Source: Pigoraptor vietnamica (lineage: Eukaryota > Opisthokonta > Filasterea). Taken from it: 25,773 nucleotides of DNA. Location of the stretch: positions 1 to 25,773 of the forward strand of contig CALSCQ010002858.1 in the NCBI GenBank assembly GCA_943704525.1, in the 5' to 3' direction. The notes under the pieces were generated by a model. The model was not told the DNA's origin. It did no database searches and saw nothing but the letters and a program-made list of their open reading frames with translations. A program made the translations under genes and the position numbers. Positions 12,322-23,042 of the stretch are shown one piece after another (within the stretch, counting starts at the first letter, position 1; every line of letters begins with the position of its first letter).

Positions 12322-15300
12322 ATGTCTGTGCAGCCGCGCACAATTCCGGGCTTTGTGCTGCCACAGGTGCGCTGCTGTGTGTGCCTCGTGCGGTGGTCGG
12401 TAGAAGGATGTGGTTGGTGTGAGCGTGCGCTGAGTGCAAGTGTCGCTTCGTGCTTCGCAGAACCGCGGCGCAATCGACTGGGGATGGCAAGGGTTTGTGG
12501 CGTACGGGTGCCATGCGCTCGTGGTTGTCTCGGATCCCGCGACCGTCCAGGTAAATCGGCATGAATATTTACGGCTTACGAACATTGTACTGACGAACGC
12601 TGCACGAACACGCACACAGACGCATGCACACGCACACGCACTTATATACGCATGCACGTACACATGCTCGCACGCACACACACACTTATACTCACACAGA
12701 CACACACGCACACACACACACCTTGACAGTTGGTCTGAAGGAACTGTTCTCACCTGCGGCCATTTTTTGCCTTTCACAGGTCGTGCAAACGCTCGCTCGG
12801 CACCAGGCACCCGTCACAGCAGTTCGTTGGGGCTGTGAGAACCACCGGCACGATGCTTCCAACCCGTACACGCTGAGGCTCGCTTCTGGCGACGCGAGTG
12901 GCCGCGTAGTCGTGTGGAGTGCAGGCGACGCCAAGCCCGTATCGGAGTTTGGGGGCGATGGTTCGAAACCGGTCGCTGACATCGAGTGGCATCACGCCGA
13001 CCCCTGGCTCCTCTTTGCACTGCACTCGCCTACCCTTCTCTGCCTGTGGAACGCGTCGACTGGCGCGCGGCTGTGGACGAAGGAGCTGCAGGACCCCGTC
13101 GTGTCGTTTGCGTTCGATCCCTTTGACAGCGCGCACGCCGCCATTCTCACGTCGGACGCGGTCGTCCTCTTTGATGACATTTCGGTCGCTCGTCCGCCCT
13201 CGCAGCAGGGGCGCAAGTACCACGTGACCTCGCAGGCGTCGCAGTCGGCGCAGGCAGCCGACACGGCGCCCGCTGCGCCGGCCAAGCGCTCCGTGTGGCG
13301 GCAGTTCATTGCCACGGATGCTCGCGGTGGCGGCAGTGGGAACGCGGGTGCTTCGGGCGGAGCGCAGGCCACGTCGCCGCCCTCTCAGCACATGGCGGAT
13401 TGCATACAGGTCGTGCACTCGCCGTCGGACCGCGACGTGCTCTATCTCGTGTTCCCGCGCGAGGTCCTCGTGATGGACATTGGAATCAACCAGGGCGTCG
13501 GCTCCATCACGCTCGACCGCTCGTCGTCGCCGTTTGTGCGCCTGTTTGCGTGCGCGCGGCGGCCGGGCCTCATCGCCTGCCAGCACGAGAATGGCGTCAT
13601 CTCCGTGCGACAGCGCCGCCCAGGCCGTGACGTCATCTTTGACGCTCGCTGTCAGTCCGAGCCGCTGCGGCTGGGGCGCGGCTGCAAGCTCTCGTCGCTG
13701 TCGATGGACCCCATTGATGAGGCGCGCTTTGCGGGCGTGACGACGGACGGGCGACTGCTCGTGTGGGATCTCTGCGTGGACGCGCAGGGTGACGGCGACA
13801 CAGAGGCGGACACGGGCGCGTCGCCGTCCGGACAGCGCGGGGACGGGGCTCGTGGGGCGCGCCCCACAGGGAATCGCCTGCTCGACACGAGCTTCAACGA
13901 GGGCGACGACGGGGCGCTGGCGGGTGACACTATGCATGTGACACTCCGCGCCCAGCTGGACAGCCTCTGGTCACCCATCACGTGCGTTGCGGCGGCACCC
14001 GCGTCCATGATGCAGGGGCACGACGCCCACGCCTCGTCCGGCGCCGTTCCGCACGTATCCGCGTCGGGGCGTGTTTCCGTGGAAGCCTTCCGCAACACGG
14101 CGGTGCCTGCGGCGGCGCTGCTGGACTCGCACCGCCTCGTGGCGTGCGGCACCTCAGCGGGCACCATCCAGGTGGTTGACATGACGACGGGCGCGCTCGT
14201 GAGGGAGATGTCCGTGTGTCAGACGGCGATCAAGGGCATCGAGTGGCTGGACGCAGACACGGTGCTCTCGTACACGGTCGAGGAGGTCGGCGCCGGCGGC
14301 TTCAAGAACAGCCTGCGCAAGACGGACCTCCGTACAGGCGCGAGCACTCCCGTGCGCGCCAACAGGGGCGTCGAGCAGGGGCCTGTGCGCGAAGTCCGAG
14401 TGTCGCATGCGCGTCGCTACTTTGTCGTGTGCCCGCGCGACGGTCCCATGGAGCTGTGGGACGCGCGCGCGATGGCGCCCATACACGACATGCCGCCGTT
14501 CGTCGGCGTCACGGCGTTTGAGTGGAGTCCCGTCGCACAAAAGGCGAAGCGGCGCCTCTCTGCGACGCAGCTGCAGGTGCCCGGCGAGGATGGCGGCGCG
14601 GGTGGCAGGGATCGCGTCGGGTCGACGGGCCCTGCGCCTGCCCAAGCGCAGCAGATTCTCAAGGAGCACTTTGTGTTCACGGTGACCGACGGGTCGCTGT
14701 ACCACTACACGGTCGAGGGTGCGCTCGTTACGGCGGGATCGAAGATGCAGCCCGAGGTGGGGATGAACACGATCTCAGCGGTCGCGTGGAAGGACGAGAT
14801 GCTCGTGACGGGGGACGTCGGCGGCAACCTCCACCTGTGGGACCTCAAGGCGCGCATGTCGAAGACGGTCGCCACGGGCGGCGGCGCTGTTCGAAAGCTC
14901 CGCTTTGCACCCGGACGCGGCAATTACCGCATGTTGGTGCTCTACCCTGATGGCCTGGACTTGTGGGACGCCGAGCGCGCTGACCGTGCCGCAGTCATTC
15001 GCGCGCCTGCGCGCAGTGGTGGGAAGGACGCGGCGGCTGAGTACATGTCGCGACCCATTGACGCCGAGTGGCTGACGACGGAGCGCCCGCTCGTTGCGTT
15101 CAGCGACGGGTGCGTCCGCTGCTTCGACTCGTCGCTCCGGCGCGCCAATTCGCCCGTGTCGTCGTATCTCTTCTCGCACGCCGTCAACTACGCGCTCAAC
15201 GGCGGCGATGCGGACGTGCCGGTGCCTTCGCCACACACCCGCCCGCACTGCACGCACCCGCGGATTGCGCTCCACCTGAAGACGCTCCTGCAGCACCAGC

Positions 15301-17104
15301 ACTGGTCCCCGAGCGCCTACCGACTATCCGCAGCCCAGCCGCAAGCCAGCGACGAGGCGAGCAACCCCACCACGCCCCTCGACTCCGAAGGACAGGCGGA
15401 GTTCCCTGCGGCCGCACCACCGTCGACGCCGTCGTCCGCTTCGGCCGAGCTCGGCCTCTTCCAGGCCAAGGTGCAGCACGCCCTCAGGGACATTCCGCGA
15501 CAGCTCGTGCGCGCGCTGGAAGACGCCGAGGACGGCACTGCGCAGCGGTGTCTTGCCGTCGCCAAGCACTACGGTGACGAGCTCGAGTTTCACTTTTGGA
15601 CTGTCGCGCTGTACTTTCTGCGCCGTCTCAAGGGACGACCGCCGGCTTCGACGCTTGCTGCGCGGATTAACGCATCGCTGCCGCCGTCGGCTTCGCACCA
15701 GCACACGATGACGCGCGAGCTGAGCGGCGGCGGCGACTTGGGAACAGACGAGGCCGACGTGGGTGCGGAACGGGGTGCGCGCGCCTCTCAGGTGCAGGCG
15801 GTGCTCCCGTCGAGCTATGACCTTCTGTGCGACTGTCCGTCGGTGACGCAGCGCGAAGTGAACCGTCTCGCCATGCACCGGTCGCTGCGGACGTCGTACG
15901 AACTCACGCAGAGGAGCATCGAGAGGCATATTCTGCTGGGACGCCGCGAGCGCGCCGTGCGACTTCTGCTCGAGACCGACCCCGAGGAAAGCGGCTTTCT
16001 CACGGACGGTCTGCGCGCGTGCCTCGTGGCGGCAACCATCTCACCCGATTCGTTCCAGAACACGATGAAACTTGTCGGGACAAGCCTAATCGCGTCAGGG
16101 AAAGTTTCCGACGGCGTCGAATTGCTTACGCTGATCAACCGACAGCACGATGCGTGCCGGTATCTGCAGACGTACGGGCGGTGGAACCAGGCGGCCTGGC
16201 TCGCGAAGGTACTGGCAGCGCGTCACGTGATGGGATTGCATAGTATAATCCTTACGGCTTGCGCTTGGCGGTTACATGAGCCCACTGTCCCTTCGCTGCG
16301 TCGTTTATATGCCCTGACTGTCCTTTTGTTGTGTCCCGCCGCAGTCGACTCTCTCGGACGACGAGTGCGCTGACGTCATGCAGCGCTGGGCGGACAATCT
16401 CTCGGCGAACGGGCAGAAGGCAAGTGGCACGTGCGTCGTCCTCGCTCACTCCATGAACTCGCGCGCTGCTTACGGCATCCATCCCATTTTATTTTTTTTT
16501 GTTTTGTTAGTGAAGTCGATGGACACACGTCAGACACTCTATGATCTAAGCTGATCCGACATTGTTTGCTTTTTTTGTTTATTTTTTCATTGGCGCTCGA
16601 CAGTCGAAGGCGGCACTCGTGCTGCTGTCCGTGGGCCTCTTTCTCCGCGCGGCCAACACGCTGCTCGCGAACAAGCAGCCGGACGTCGCCGCGCTGCTCA
16701 TCGAGGCGTGCATTGAGTTTGGCGTGGTCCCCTCTGACACCGATCCAAAGTATATCCGCACACCCGATGCAGTGCATGTCCGTTTGCGCACGCTGTGCGT
16801 GTATCTGTTTCGCTTGTATTTCATACGAGTGTCTAGGGTTAGGTTGGGCAGGCGTAGGTTGCATTGGGAAAAATGCGCGTAATTGTCATGATTGTCGGAC
16901 TTATCTTTTGAACCCATTTATTTTCTTAACTTCACTTTGTTCTCTGCGCCACGCCCGAGCGACCACCGGCAGTGCATGCAGAGCGTCTTTGTCGAGTATG
17001 GCGCATTTCTGAAGGAGTTTGGCCACTCGGAAGCGTCCGCGTTTTACGTTGCGCGCGCGGCGCAAATTTCAGAGTCGCTCAGCAAGGTACAGGCGCAGCA
17101 GTAA
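12322..17104 (+). CDS. WDR11: WDR11, WD-repeat protein of the WDR11-FAM91A1 complex
   Basis: In animals WDR11 joins FAM91A1 at the trans-Golgi to capture endosome-derived carriers and also supports ciliary signalling. Six exons: 12322-12366, 12461-12550, 12780-16208, 16345-16419, 16604-16771 and 16973-17104, 1,312 residues (human 1,224). Exon 2 gives the family start AIDWGWQGFVAYGCH. Exon 3 holds two WD40 propellers with landmarks YTLRLASGDASGRVVVW, FAFDPFDSAHAAILTS, AIKGIEWL, EHFVFTVTDG, GNLHLWDLKARMSK and ELHF-type FHFWTVALYFL, then the alpha-solenoid (ACRYLQTYGRWNQAAWLAKV). Exons 4-6 complete it: ECADVMQRW, KSKAALVLLSVG and FVEYGAFLKEFG. Intron 4 uses a GC donor (AAG|GCAAGT); any GT donor nearby breaks the conserved frame. 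Intron 5 is bounded by a 10-bp direct repeat. Ser/Gly-rich insertions between blades explain the extra length. Confidence 0.95.
12604..12722 (+). repeat. CA-rich microsatellite in WDR11 intron 2
   Basis: Imperfect CACA/CACG/CATG tract inside the 12551-12779 intron. Here the sense strand is CA, opposite to most introns in the window. Its translation gives a long His/Thr string that is not protein. Confidence 0.9.
16769..16978 (+). repeat. 10-bp direct repeat at both ends of WDR11 intron 5
   Basis: GCAGTGCATG occurs at 16769-16778 across the 5' splice site and again at 16969-16978 across the 3' splice site, exactly 200 bp apart. The intron is 16772-16972. Confidence 0.85.
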
Positions 17105-17397
17105 CTGCCGCAACCGCCTTGCCGAGTATGGAATGCTTATATGAATGAACGTGGGTGCAGGATGGCCGCTCGGACAATTAACAGTGTGCATATTGCACAA
17201 CAGACGCAACCGCTTACGCTTTTGTAACAGAGAATAGAGTCTCTCCTGTGTCGTCCGCTTCGTGTTCGCTGCACTTACACTTGCATGGCCTCTGTGAGCA
17301 GCGCAGTACTGACACCTACCCGATTTTATTTTTTTTTAAGGCGATGAACACCGTAAATATGCAACGGGCACCACATTCACTCGTCAATTAACGGCCT
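17105..17397. other. Tail-to-tail intergenic region WDR11 / acetyltransferase
   Basis: 293 bp holding both 3' ends. A T-run with TTTTATTTTTTTTT near 17325-17338 and a palindromic CGTCAATTAACG at 17382-17393, 4 nt past the acetyltransferase stop, are the only marks. A related GACAATTAACAG lies near 17173, about 70 nt past the WDR11 stop. Confidence 0.55.
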
Positions 17398-19930
17398 TCA
17401 TTCGAGGATGTTCTCCAGGTGACCCTTGACCGCAGAGCCGACCGTGTTGAGGTCGAGAAGGAACGTGTCGTGGCCATACAGCGCATCGAGTTCGTAGTAC
17501 GTCACCGAGTTGTTGCCCTTGGCGCGCAGCACCTGTGCATCACATGTATTAGTGTCACTGATGCGACGGCCGGAAGAGTGCGTGTGTGCGTACATGGGCG
17601 TGCATGGGGGTATAGTGTGCGTGCGCTTTGATGGTGAGGCTTTATGAGTGCATGCTTCTAATGAAACAGAACACCGTCGCCCATCGCGCTCACCTGCGCA
17701 ATTTCCCTCTGCTGCCACACGGGGAAGAGAACGTCCGACTGAACGCCAATAACAAGCACTGGGCACGTGATCCGCGCGAGGCCGTCCTCCATCTCGCCAA
17801 AGCCATCCCCCACATCGAAGAGGTCCATCGCCTGCCAAAGCGCACACGCAGCAGCGAATGAGACGCGGCACAGACATGGCAAACGGACGCAGAGCACACC
17901 ATGAGACAACAACCGCATAGAAGTACAAGACGTAACGGCAGAAAAAGAAAGACTGAACTCTTTGCTAATGACGTGTGCGAGAGCAACACAGTGCGATCGC
18001 TCAGACAATCGCCATTCCTCGTTTCGCACCTTGGAAATGTACAGCAGCGAATTCGGATCGTATCGCAGGCAGAATTGCTCCCCCTGCACAGCCAGCGTTA
18101 TAGCGACGGGCACACATAGAAGTCAACATCCACATACACGTATTGACGCACACACACAAACGTAAGGCGTGCTTACGCGCCACTGCAACTGCCTCTGCAC
18201 ACACACACGTGCCTGGTGGTCAAGGTAGGTCTCGATGAGAAAGTCCGGACAGAACGACGGCGCGTCCGCCACCCTTTTCCGCGCAAAGCGCTGCTCCCAC
18301 TCGGGCCCACTTCGGTATGTAATCGTCGCAATTTCGCGCGACAGCTTCAGGCCGAGGTGCGGAAAAGTCTTGTTGTAATAGTTGCCGCCAGACCAGTGGG
18401 GATCGGACATGAGCACGCGCCGCTGCACGTAGCGCATCGCGATCGACATTGGGTGCGTCTTTGCCGCGGCCGAGATGCTCACGACGCGACCCACGCGCTG
18501 CGGGAACAGCGCCGCAGCGCAGAGCGACTGCATTCCGCCGAGCGAACTGCCGACGGACGCGTGAAGGCGGTCAATTCCGAGGCTGTCGATGAGATGGAAC
18601 TGCGCGCGGATCATGTCTTGGACCTGCGAGAAGGAGGGAAAGGGTGAGCGCGCGTGCGCTTTGATTGTCATCTCACACACGCATAAAAACACACATACGC
18701 TTGACGGTCCACTCCCCACACGCACATGTACACGCACACGCGCGCACACACATAGTTCAGAACAGGGCCGCTTACGCACACACACCTTTAGCAAGGGGAA
18801 TGTCATTGCGTAGTGAGAGCCCGTGAGCGGGTTGATGGACGACGGCCCGGATGTTCCGTAGCACGAGCCGAGGACGTTTGTGCAAATGACAAAGAATTTG
18901 TTCGTGTCAATGGCCATGCCGGGTCCGATGAACTTCTCCCACCACCTGCGTCGCACCGCGCGGCAAAAGGTAAGCGGGACGTGTGTAGGAGATACAAGGG
19001 AGTGTGCGTGCGCGCGCGTAAAGGCATGTTTGGCGAGATCAGTAACATGAAGAGACAGAAGTGGAGCATCATGTGGTCCCAACGAAAAAAAACAGCTTGC
19101 CATGAGGTTCACATAATAAACATGACAACCTCACACAACTGCAAACGCTGTGATCGACACAGTTCAAGCCCAACGGACGCACGCACCCTGGGTTGGTGTT
19201 GTCCGCGTGGCTCTTTGCGTGAGACGACGCAGAGAGGCCCGTGTGGAGCAGGACGGCGTTGTCCTTTCGCTCGTTCAGCGTGCCCCATGTCTCGTAGGCA
19301 ATCTGCAACTGCGGTAGGATCCCGCCGAGCTCAAAGGCGAAGGGTTGCTGGTCGAAGGAGAGGACGGAAGTGGCGCAGTGTGAGTATTATGCGGCAATCG
19401 TGTGTGTGTGTGTGAGTGTGAGCAAGCTCGAGCACTAATGGCACATGCACTCGAGAGGGAAACCCCAGGCGCTGTGCAATTACAACCGACCGACAATTGA
19501 CAACCATACACTGACACACTCATGACCGCTGTTCAGCAGGGAAAGGGTTCCACTCTGCACGCACTGAAGAGAGAGAGTGTGAAAAAAATGCGTCCTTCAA
19601 GCCCACCTTGTGCTCGTAGACCTTGTATCCCTCGTTAATCTTGGCGTAGACGGGTTCGGGTCCGCCGTCCGCCGAACGCTCAATCTCCTTACTGATGCAC
19701 GGGAAGTCCGGCAAATTTCCGAGGAACGGCACGCCGTCGGGCGAGTCGTTGAAGCCGACGTCGGAGGGCACTGCCTTGCCCGTTGCACTTGCGCCGCCCG
19801 CACTCGCCGACACAGCGGGTCGGTCGTTTCTCGGGATGATGCCAAATGCGCGCACGGCATAAGAGAGGTGCGACGAGGGTTGCGAGGCGCTTGCAAGCGA
19901 CGCACACGCGCGACGGAGGACGCCCGCCAT
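17398..19930 (-). CDS. Homoserine O-acetyltransferase (MetX / MET2 family)
   Basis: Transfers acetyl from acetyl-CoA to homoserine, the activation step of methionine synthesis. Seven exons: 19930-19607, 19347-19187, 18945-18786, 18623-18213, 18083-18030, 17831-17694 and 17532-17398, 460 residues. It is an alpha/beta hydrolase with nucleophile S242 in GSSLGG, D403 in QSDVLFP and H437 in LYGHDTFLL. Family blocks include [42 protein letters not shown] and AMDLFD. The N-terminal roughly 40 residues are rich in Arg, Ser and Ala and lack acids, resembling a mitochondrial presequence. Intron 4 appears to use a GC donor (CAG|GCACGT), because this alone gives exact family spacing; a GT six bases on would add Ala-Arg. 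Acetyl versus succinyl donor is inferred from overall similarity. A CACGTG lies 282 nt upstream of the ATG. Confidence 0.92.
18145..18210 (-). repeat. CA-rich tracts in acetyltransferase intron 4
   Basis: Two short CA runs (plus strand) in the 18212-18084 intron. The one at about 18199-18208 follows the putative GC donor directly. Confidence 0.75.
18660..18784 (-). repeat. CA-rich tracts in acetyltransferase intron 3
   Basis: Scattered CACACA and CACGCA runs on the plus strand fill most of the 18785-18624 intron, so the sense strand is TG-rich from the donor onward. Confidence 0.8.
19399..19424 (-). repeat. TG microsatellite in acetyltransferase intron 1
   Basis: A (GT)n run on the plus strand within the 19606-19348 intron, so CA on the sense strand, nearer the acceptor. 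Confidence 0.8.
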
Positions 19931-20486
19931 TTCTTGAACTTCGGGAACCTAAACTTGCGCTATTTGTCCTCACGATCACGCAGCCTGCGTGACCATAAGG
20001 AGTGATCGATAATTTCGAGTAACAGAGTGTCGTTTGTCTAATGCGCGCCGTGTGTGCTGTGTGTGCTGTGCAAGTGCTCGAGTGTGTGTGCGTGCGTGTG
20101 TGTGGAGGGAGTGAAATGAGCTTTCTTTAAAGCGGTGGCGTTGGGATGTCACCGTCATGTGCGCGGACTCCACTTCCCCTCGGCTTATGTAATCGGCAGC
20201 CAATCAGCGCGCACGTGTCCGCGGACTGAGCAACTCGGACAGTTGACTGGTCGAACGAAGTCTGTTCGAGGCCACACAAGCACACGGCTCAATTTACGTC
20301 AAATGAATGTCGGTACGTTTCGCTTGTGCTTCATACGACAGAATATGCCTCATCGTTGCTGGACTTCGGTGAATTCAGAGTCACCGCGCGTGGCTAGCAC
20401 ACGAATCGCTAATGCCGCGCTGCCAGGGCGCCTCGAATATCGCCTGTAACGCTCACTTAGGCCTGCGGATGGCGCCTCGAATTCGA
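19931..20486. promoter_or_regulatory. Acetyltransferase upstream region and DALRD3 3' flank
   Basis: 556 bp. A TG-rich tract lies at about 20050-20105, a CCAAT box (GCCAATCAG) near 20199 and CACGTG at 20212-20217. In yeasts CACGTG bound by Cbf1 controls methionine genes, so the motif fits, but binding here is inference. A 12-bp direct repeat GGCGCCTCGAAT occurs at 20427-20438 and 20471-20482. A 22-bp sequence at 20317-20338 is shared, with 2 mismatches, with WDR11 intron 5. Confidence 0.45.
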
Positions 20487-22945
20487 CTACATTTCGGAGA
20501 TGGGGGGAAGGTCGAGCAGTTGAAGGCCCGCGTGCACGACAGAGCGGAGGGAGCGTATAAGATGCACGCGGGACGAAGGCGGCGCCTCCCGGCTGTCGGA
20601 AGGCGGCAAGAAGCGGACTCTGTTGTAGTATGCGCTGAAGTCACGGCTGCATTCGAGACAAGCAGTCGCGGTAGCGTCAGCCATTGCGATAAGAAAGATG
20701 GGCACAAGGGACATGTGCACATCGATACAGCACATACGAAAAGCACGGAACAGCACCAACAAACACGCACGCACCTTAGGCGCGTCATGAACTCCGGAAG
20801 CTTGTGGGACGCAAACGCCGTCGGCTGCGGTGGAACGGGCGTCGCGCACGCCGCGGAGAGCGCCGCCTCCCGCACGTGACGCGGCATGTGCATCACGTGG
20901 TGCAGCACGAGCGCCCACTCTTCGTCGTTCAGGCGGTCGTAATCGCTCGTCTGCTCCAGCGGCGCCTCGGCGTCAATCACCCCGGATGCAACGAGCGCTT
21001 TGTGGCGTTCGACGAGCGTCGTCACTCGCGCGCAATTGTACATGACGAAATCGCCCTCGAGATCCCCGTGGAACTCGCGGTCGCGATCCGACAGCTCACG
21101 CCCGTCGATGCGTCCGTCCCGGTCACGCGGGTCCCCATCCCTACGGCCGTGGTCCTCCCGGTCGCCGCGCTCCCGTCCAGACTCCCTCTCCCCGTCCCCG
21201 CGCACGAACGCCGCCGAGGGCAGTTGGATGCTCGTTGCCTTGTTGGCGCTGTATCGCAGGAGACTGAACGTGAGCTGCGCGTCCGCCACAGTGTCGCTCG
21301 TCCACCGCGCCGTGGCCCTGTCCCACGCCGGATTGCGGCTGATCGAGTGCGCGAGGGCGACGTCGCAGAGTGCGCGACGGGCCGACGAGCACGTGACGCG
21401 CCCACTCTTGTCTCCAGTAGCGTCGACGCTAGCTACGGAAACTGCGGCGAGAAAGGCGGGCAACGGCTGCTGCGACGGCCCCACGGCCAGTGCACCTAGC
21501 GTGGCCATTATGTCGCTCCGTAGTTGGGACGGAGGTGCCACGCTCACAACGCCAAAGGCCCCATTGGAAAGAGAGGTTTCCGCGAGTGCTTTCACCCGCG
21601 CGCATACAGTGCGTGCCACGTCGGAGTCACGCGGTACGGGCAACGAAGTCACGTGCTGCGCCGCACACAGCGCCGGGTGCTCGCTCGCAAACCGGCGCAC
21701 GTCCACCGCCAGCCCGCTGCCGTCACGCGACGACGCGTACGGCGAGGCCGCCCACGCGCTTATGTCGCTGCCCGTTGGGTCGTCAGCGCGCCCGCACTGA
21801 AACACCTCAAACCCCGACGCCTCCGCCACGCGGCGCAGGTGTCGCGCCACGAGTTGCACGCGAAGGTCCGACAGCGAATCCGCCGTGCTCTGGTCCGTCC
21901 CAAGCACTAATATGCGTGAGACGGGTGCCTCGTGCACGGCGCTGTTTGAGCCATATCGGTCGCCCGCCCGCGCCACAGCCGCAAAGACATCGCTGAACAC
22001 GCGCGACCGGCGCAGTTTCAAGGAGACAAAGACGTCGGTGTGGCTGTGCACTGCCGCAATGTAGTGCGACGCCGAAGACCCCTGCACTCAAATCGAAGAG
22101 AGGCTTTTCTCAACAACGTGAACGCGCGCACGCGAAGAATGCGCCATAAGAACATGCAGTCGGGTGTTTGTTCTGTGCCGTCCGCGTGCGTGCGTGTGTG
22201 TGTGTGCGCGTGTGTGTGTGTGTGTGTGTGCGTGCGTGTGCGTGCGTGTGTCAGAGTGTGTCGTGTGCGTGCACATTATTAGACGCAGCAGTGGTCCCAC
22301 AGTAAAGCGTTCAAACATTCACCAGAAAAGATCCCATGTCGCCAGCAAACTGCGCGCACGTGACCGGGGGCGCGGCGCCCTTTTTCTTCGTGGGTATAAC
22401 GAGGCGAATGTCGCCGTGAGAGAGATCTCTTGGCTGTACAGGAGGCAACGCACCGTCACGAACACGCAAACGCACCGGCAATTTCCTACAAGCGCCCCCG
22501 CAGGCACACCCAGAGACAGACAGACACTGTGACACACATACGCACGTACACACACACACACACGCACATACACACACACACACACACAACACACATACAC
22601 ACACACACACACACAACACACACACACACACACAACACACACACACACAGTACATACTGCATCTACCCAAACATTCACAAGGTGTGCTCATGTGACAATA
22701 AAGTGTCGATTTCGCACCCATAGCATCGGTGGTGTCTCCATGCCCTTGTAAACGGAGTCGTCATCTCGTGAGACCATGTGCGCGCGAAATGCCTCAAAAT
22801 CCCTTCTGCATCCTTCAAGCACAATGGCCGCGGGGTCGTCGTACGCTGCGGTGTCGCGTGCCGTGGTGCTCATTCTCCTCGGGACAGACGGCGCAAGCTT
22901 GCAGAACGTGCGACGCAAACCAAAGAGTGCAAAGCCGTATTTCAT
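20487..22945 (-). CDS. DALRD3: DALRD3-like protein (ArgRS-derived, DALR anticodon-binding domain)
   Basis: In human cells DALRD3 is a non-catalytic ArgRS relative that guides METTL2 to make m3C in arginine tRNAs. Four exons: 22945-22718, 22433-22323, 22081-20775 and 20646-20487, 601 residues. The last junction rebuilds EFMTRL-S-RDFSAYYNRV, matching human KFLVQLSMDFSSYYNRV. Other landmarks are FVMYNCARV, LNDEEWALVLHHV and the end GLQLLDLPPISEM. Exons 1-2 are less certain; exon 2 (DLSHGDIRLVIPTKKK) sits where the ArgRS N-domain would be and all phases agree. Residues 1-30 are Arg-rich and acid-free, like a mitochondrial presequence, with an alternative Met shortly after. An Arg/Asp/Glu-rich mixed-charge insert (about residues 405-453) is absent from the human protein. 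No HIGH or KMSKS signature was seen, so no aminoacylation is expected. Confidence 0.85.
22184..22262 (-). repeat. TG-rich microsatellite in DALRD3 intron 2
   Basis: Imperfect GTGT/GTGCG tract on the plus strand inside the 22322-22082 intron, CA on the sense strand. Confidence 0.85.
22529..22651 (-). repeat. CA microsatellite in DALRD3 intron 1
   Basis: Long CA run with CATA and CAACA interruptions on the plus strand inside the 22717-22434 intron, TG on the sense strand. Confidence 0.9.
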
Positions 22946-22955
22946 CCGCCGAGGT

Positions 22956-23042
22956 CGACTAAACTGCGGTGACGCGAAGGGAGAGAGCGACTAAACTGCG
23001 GCGACGCAAAGGGAGAGAGCGACTAAACTGAAAGGGGGAGAG
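22956..23042. repeat. 32-bp tandem repeat upstream of DALRD3, about 2.5 copies
   Basis: Units start at 22956, 22988 and 23020, each beginning CGACTAAACTG and containing GGGAGAGAG. The array lies directly before the DALRD3 ATG at 22945, likely in its leader or promoter. A CACGTG follows at 23043-23048. Confidence 0.85.

Noticed and set aside
12624-12779. His/Thr-rich N-terminal extension to the main WDR11 exon
   Set aside because: It is translation of the CA microsatellite in intron 2. The true upstream exons (12322-12366 and 12461-12550) match the WDR11 N terminus.
12961-12971. GGTTCGAAACC, a match to the tRNA/Pol III B box
   Set aside because: It lies in WDR11 coding sequence and no A box or tRNA fold surrounds it.
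16834-16845. TAGGGTTAGG, telomere-like sequence in WDR11 intron 5
   Set aside because: Less than two repeat units; too short to mean an interstitial telomere.
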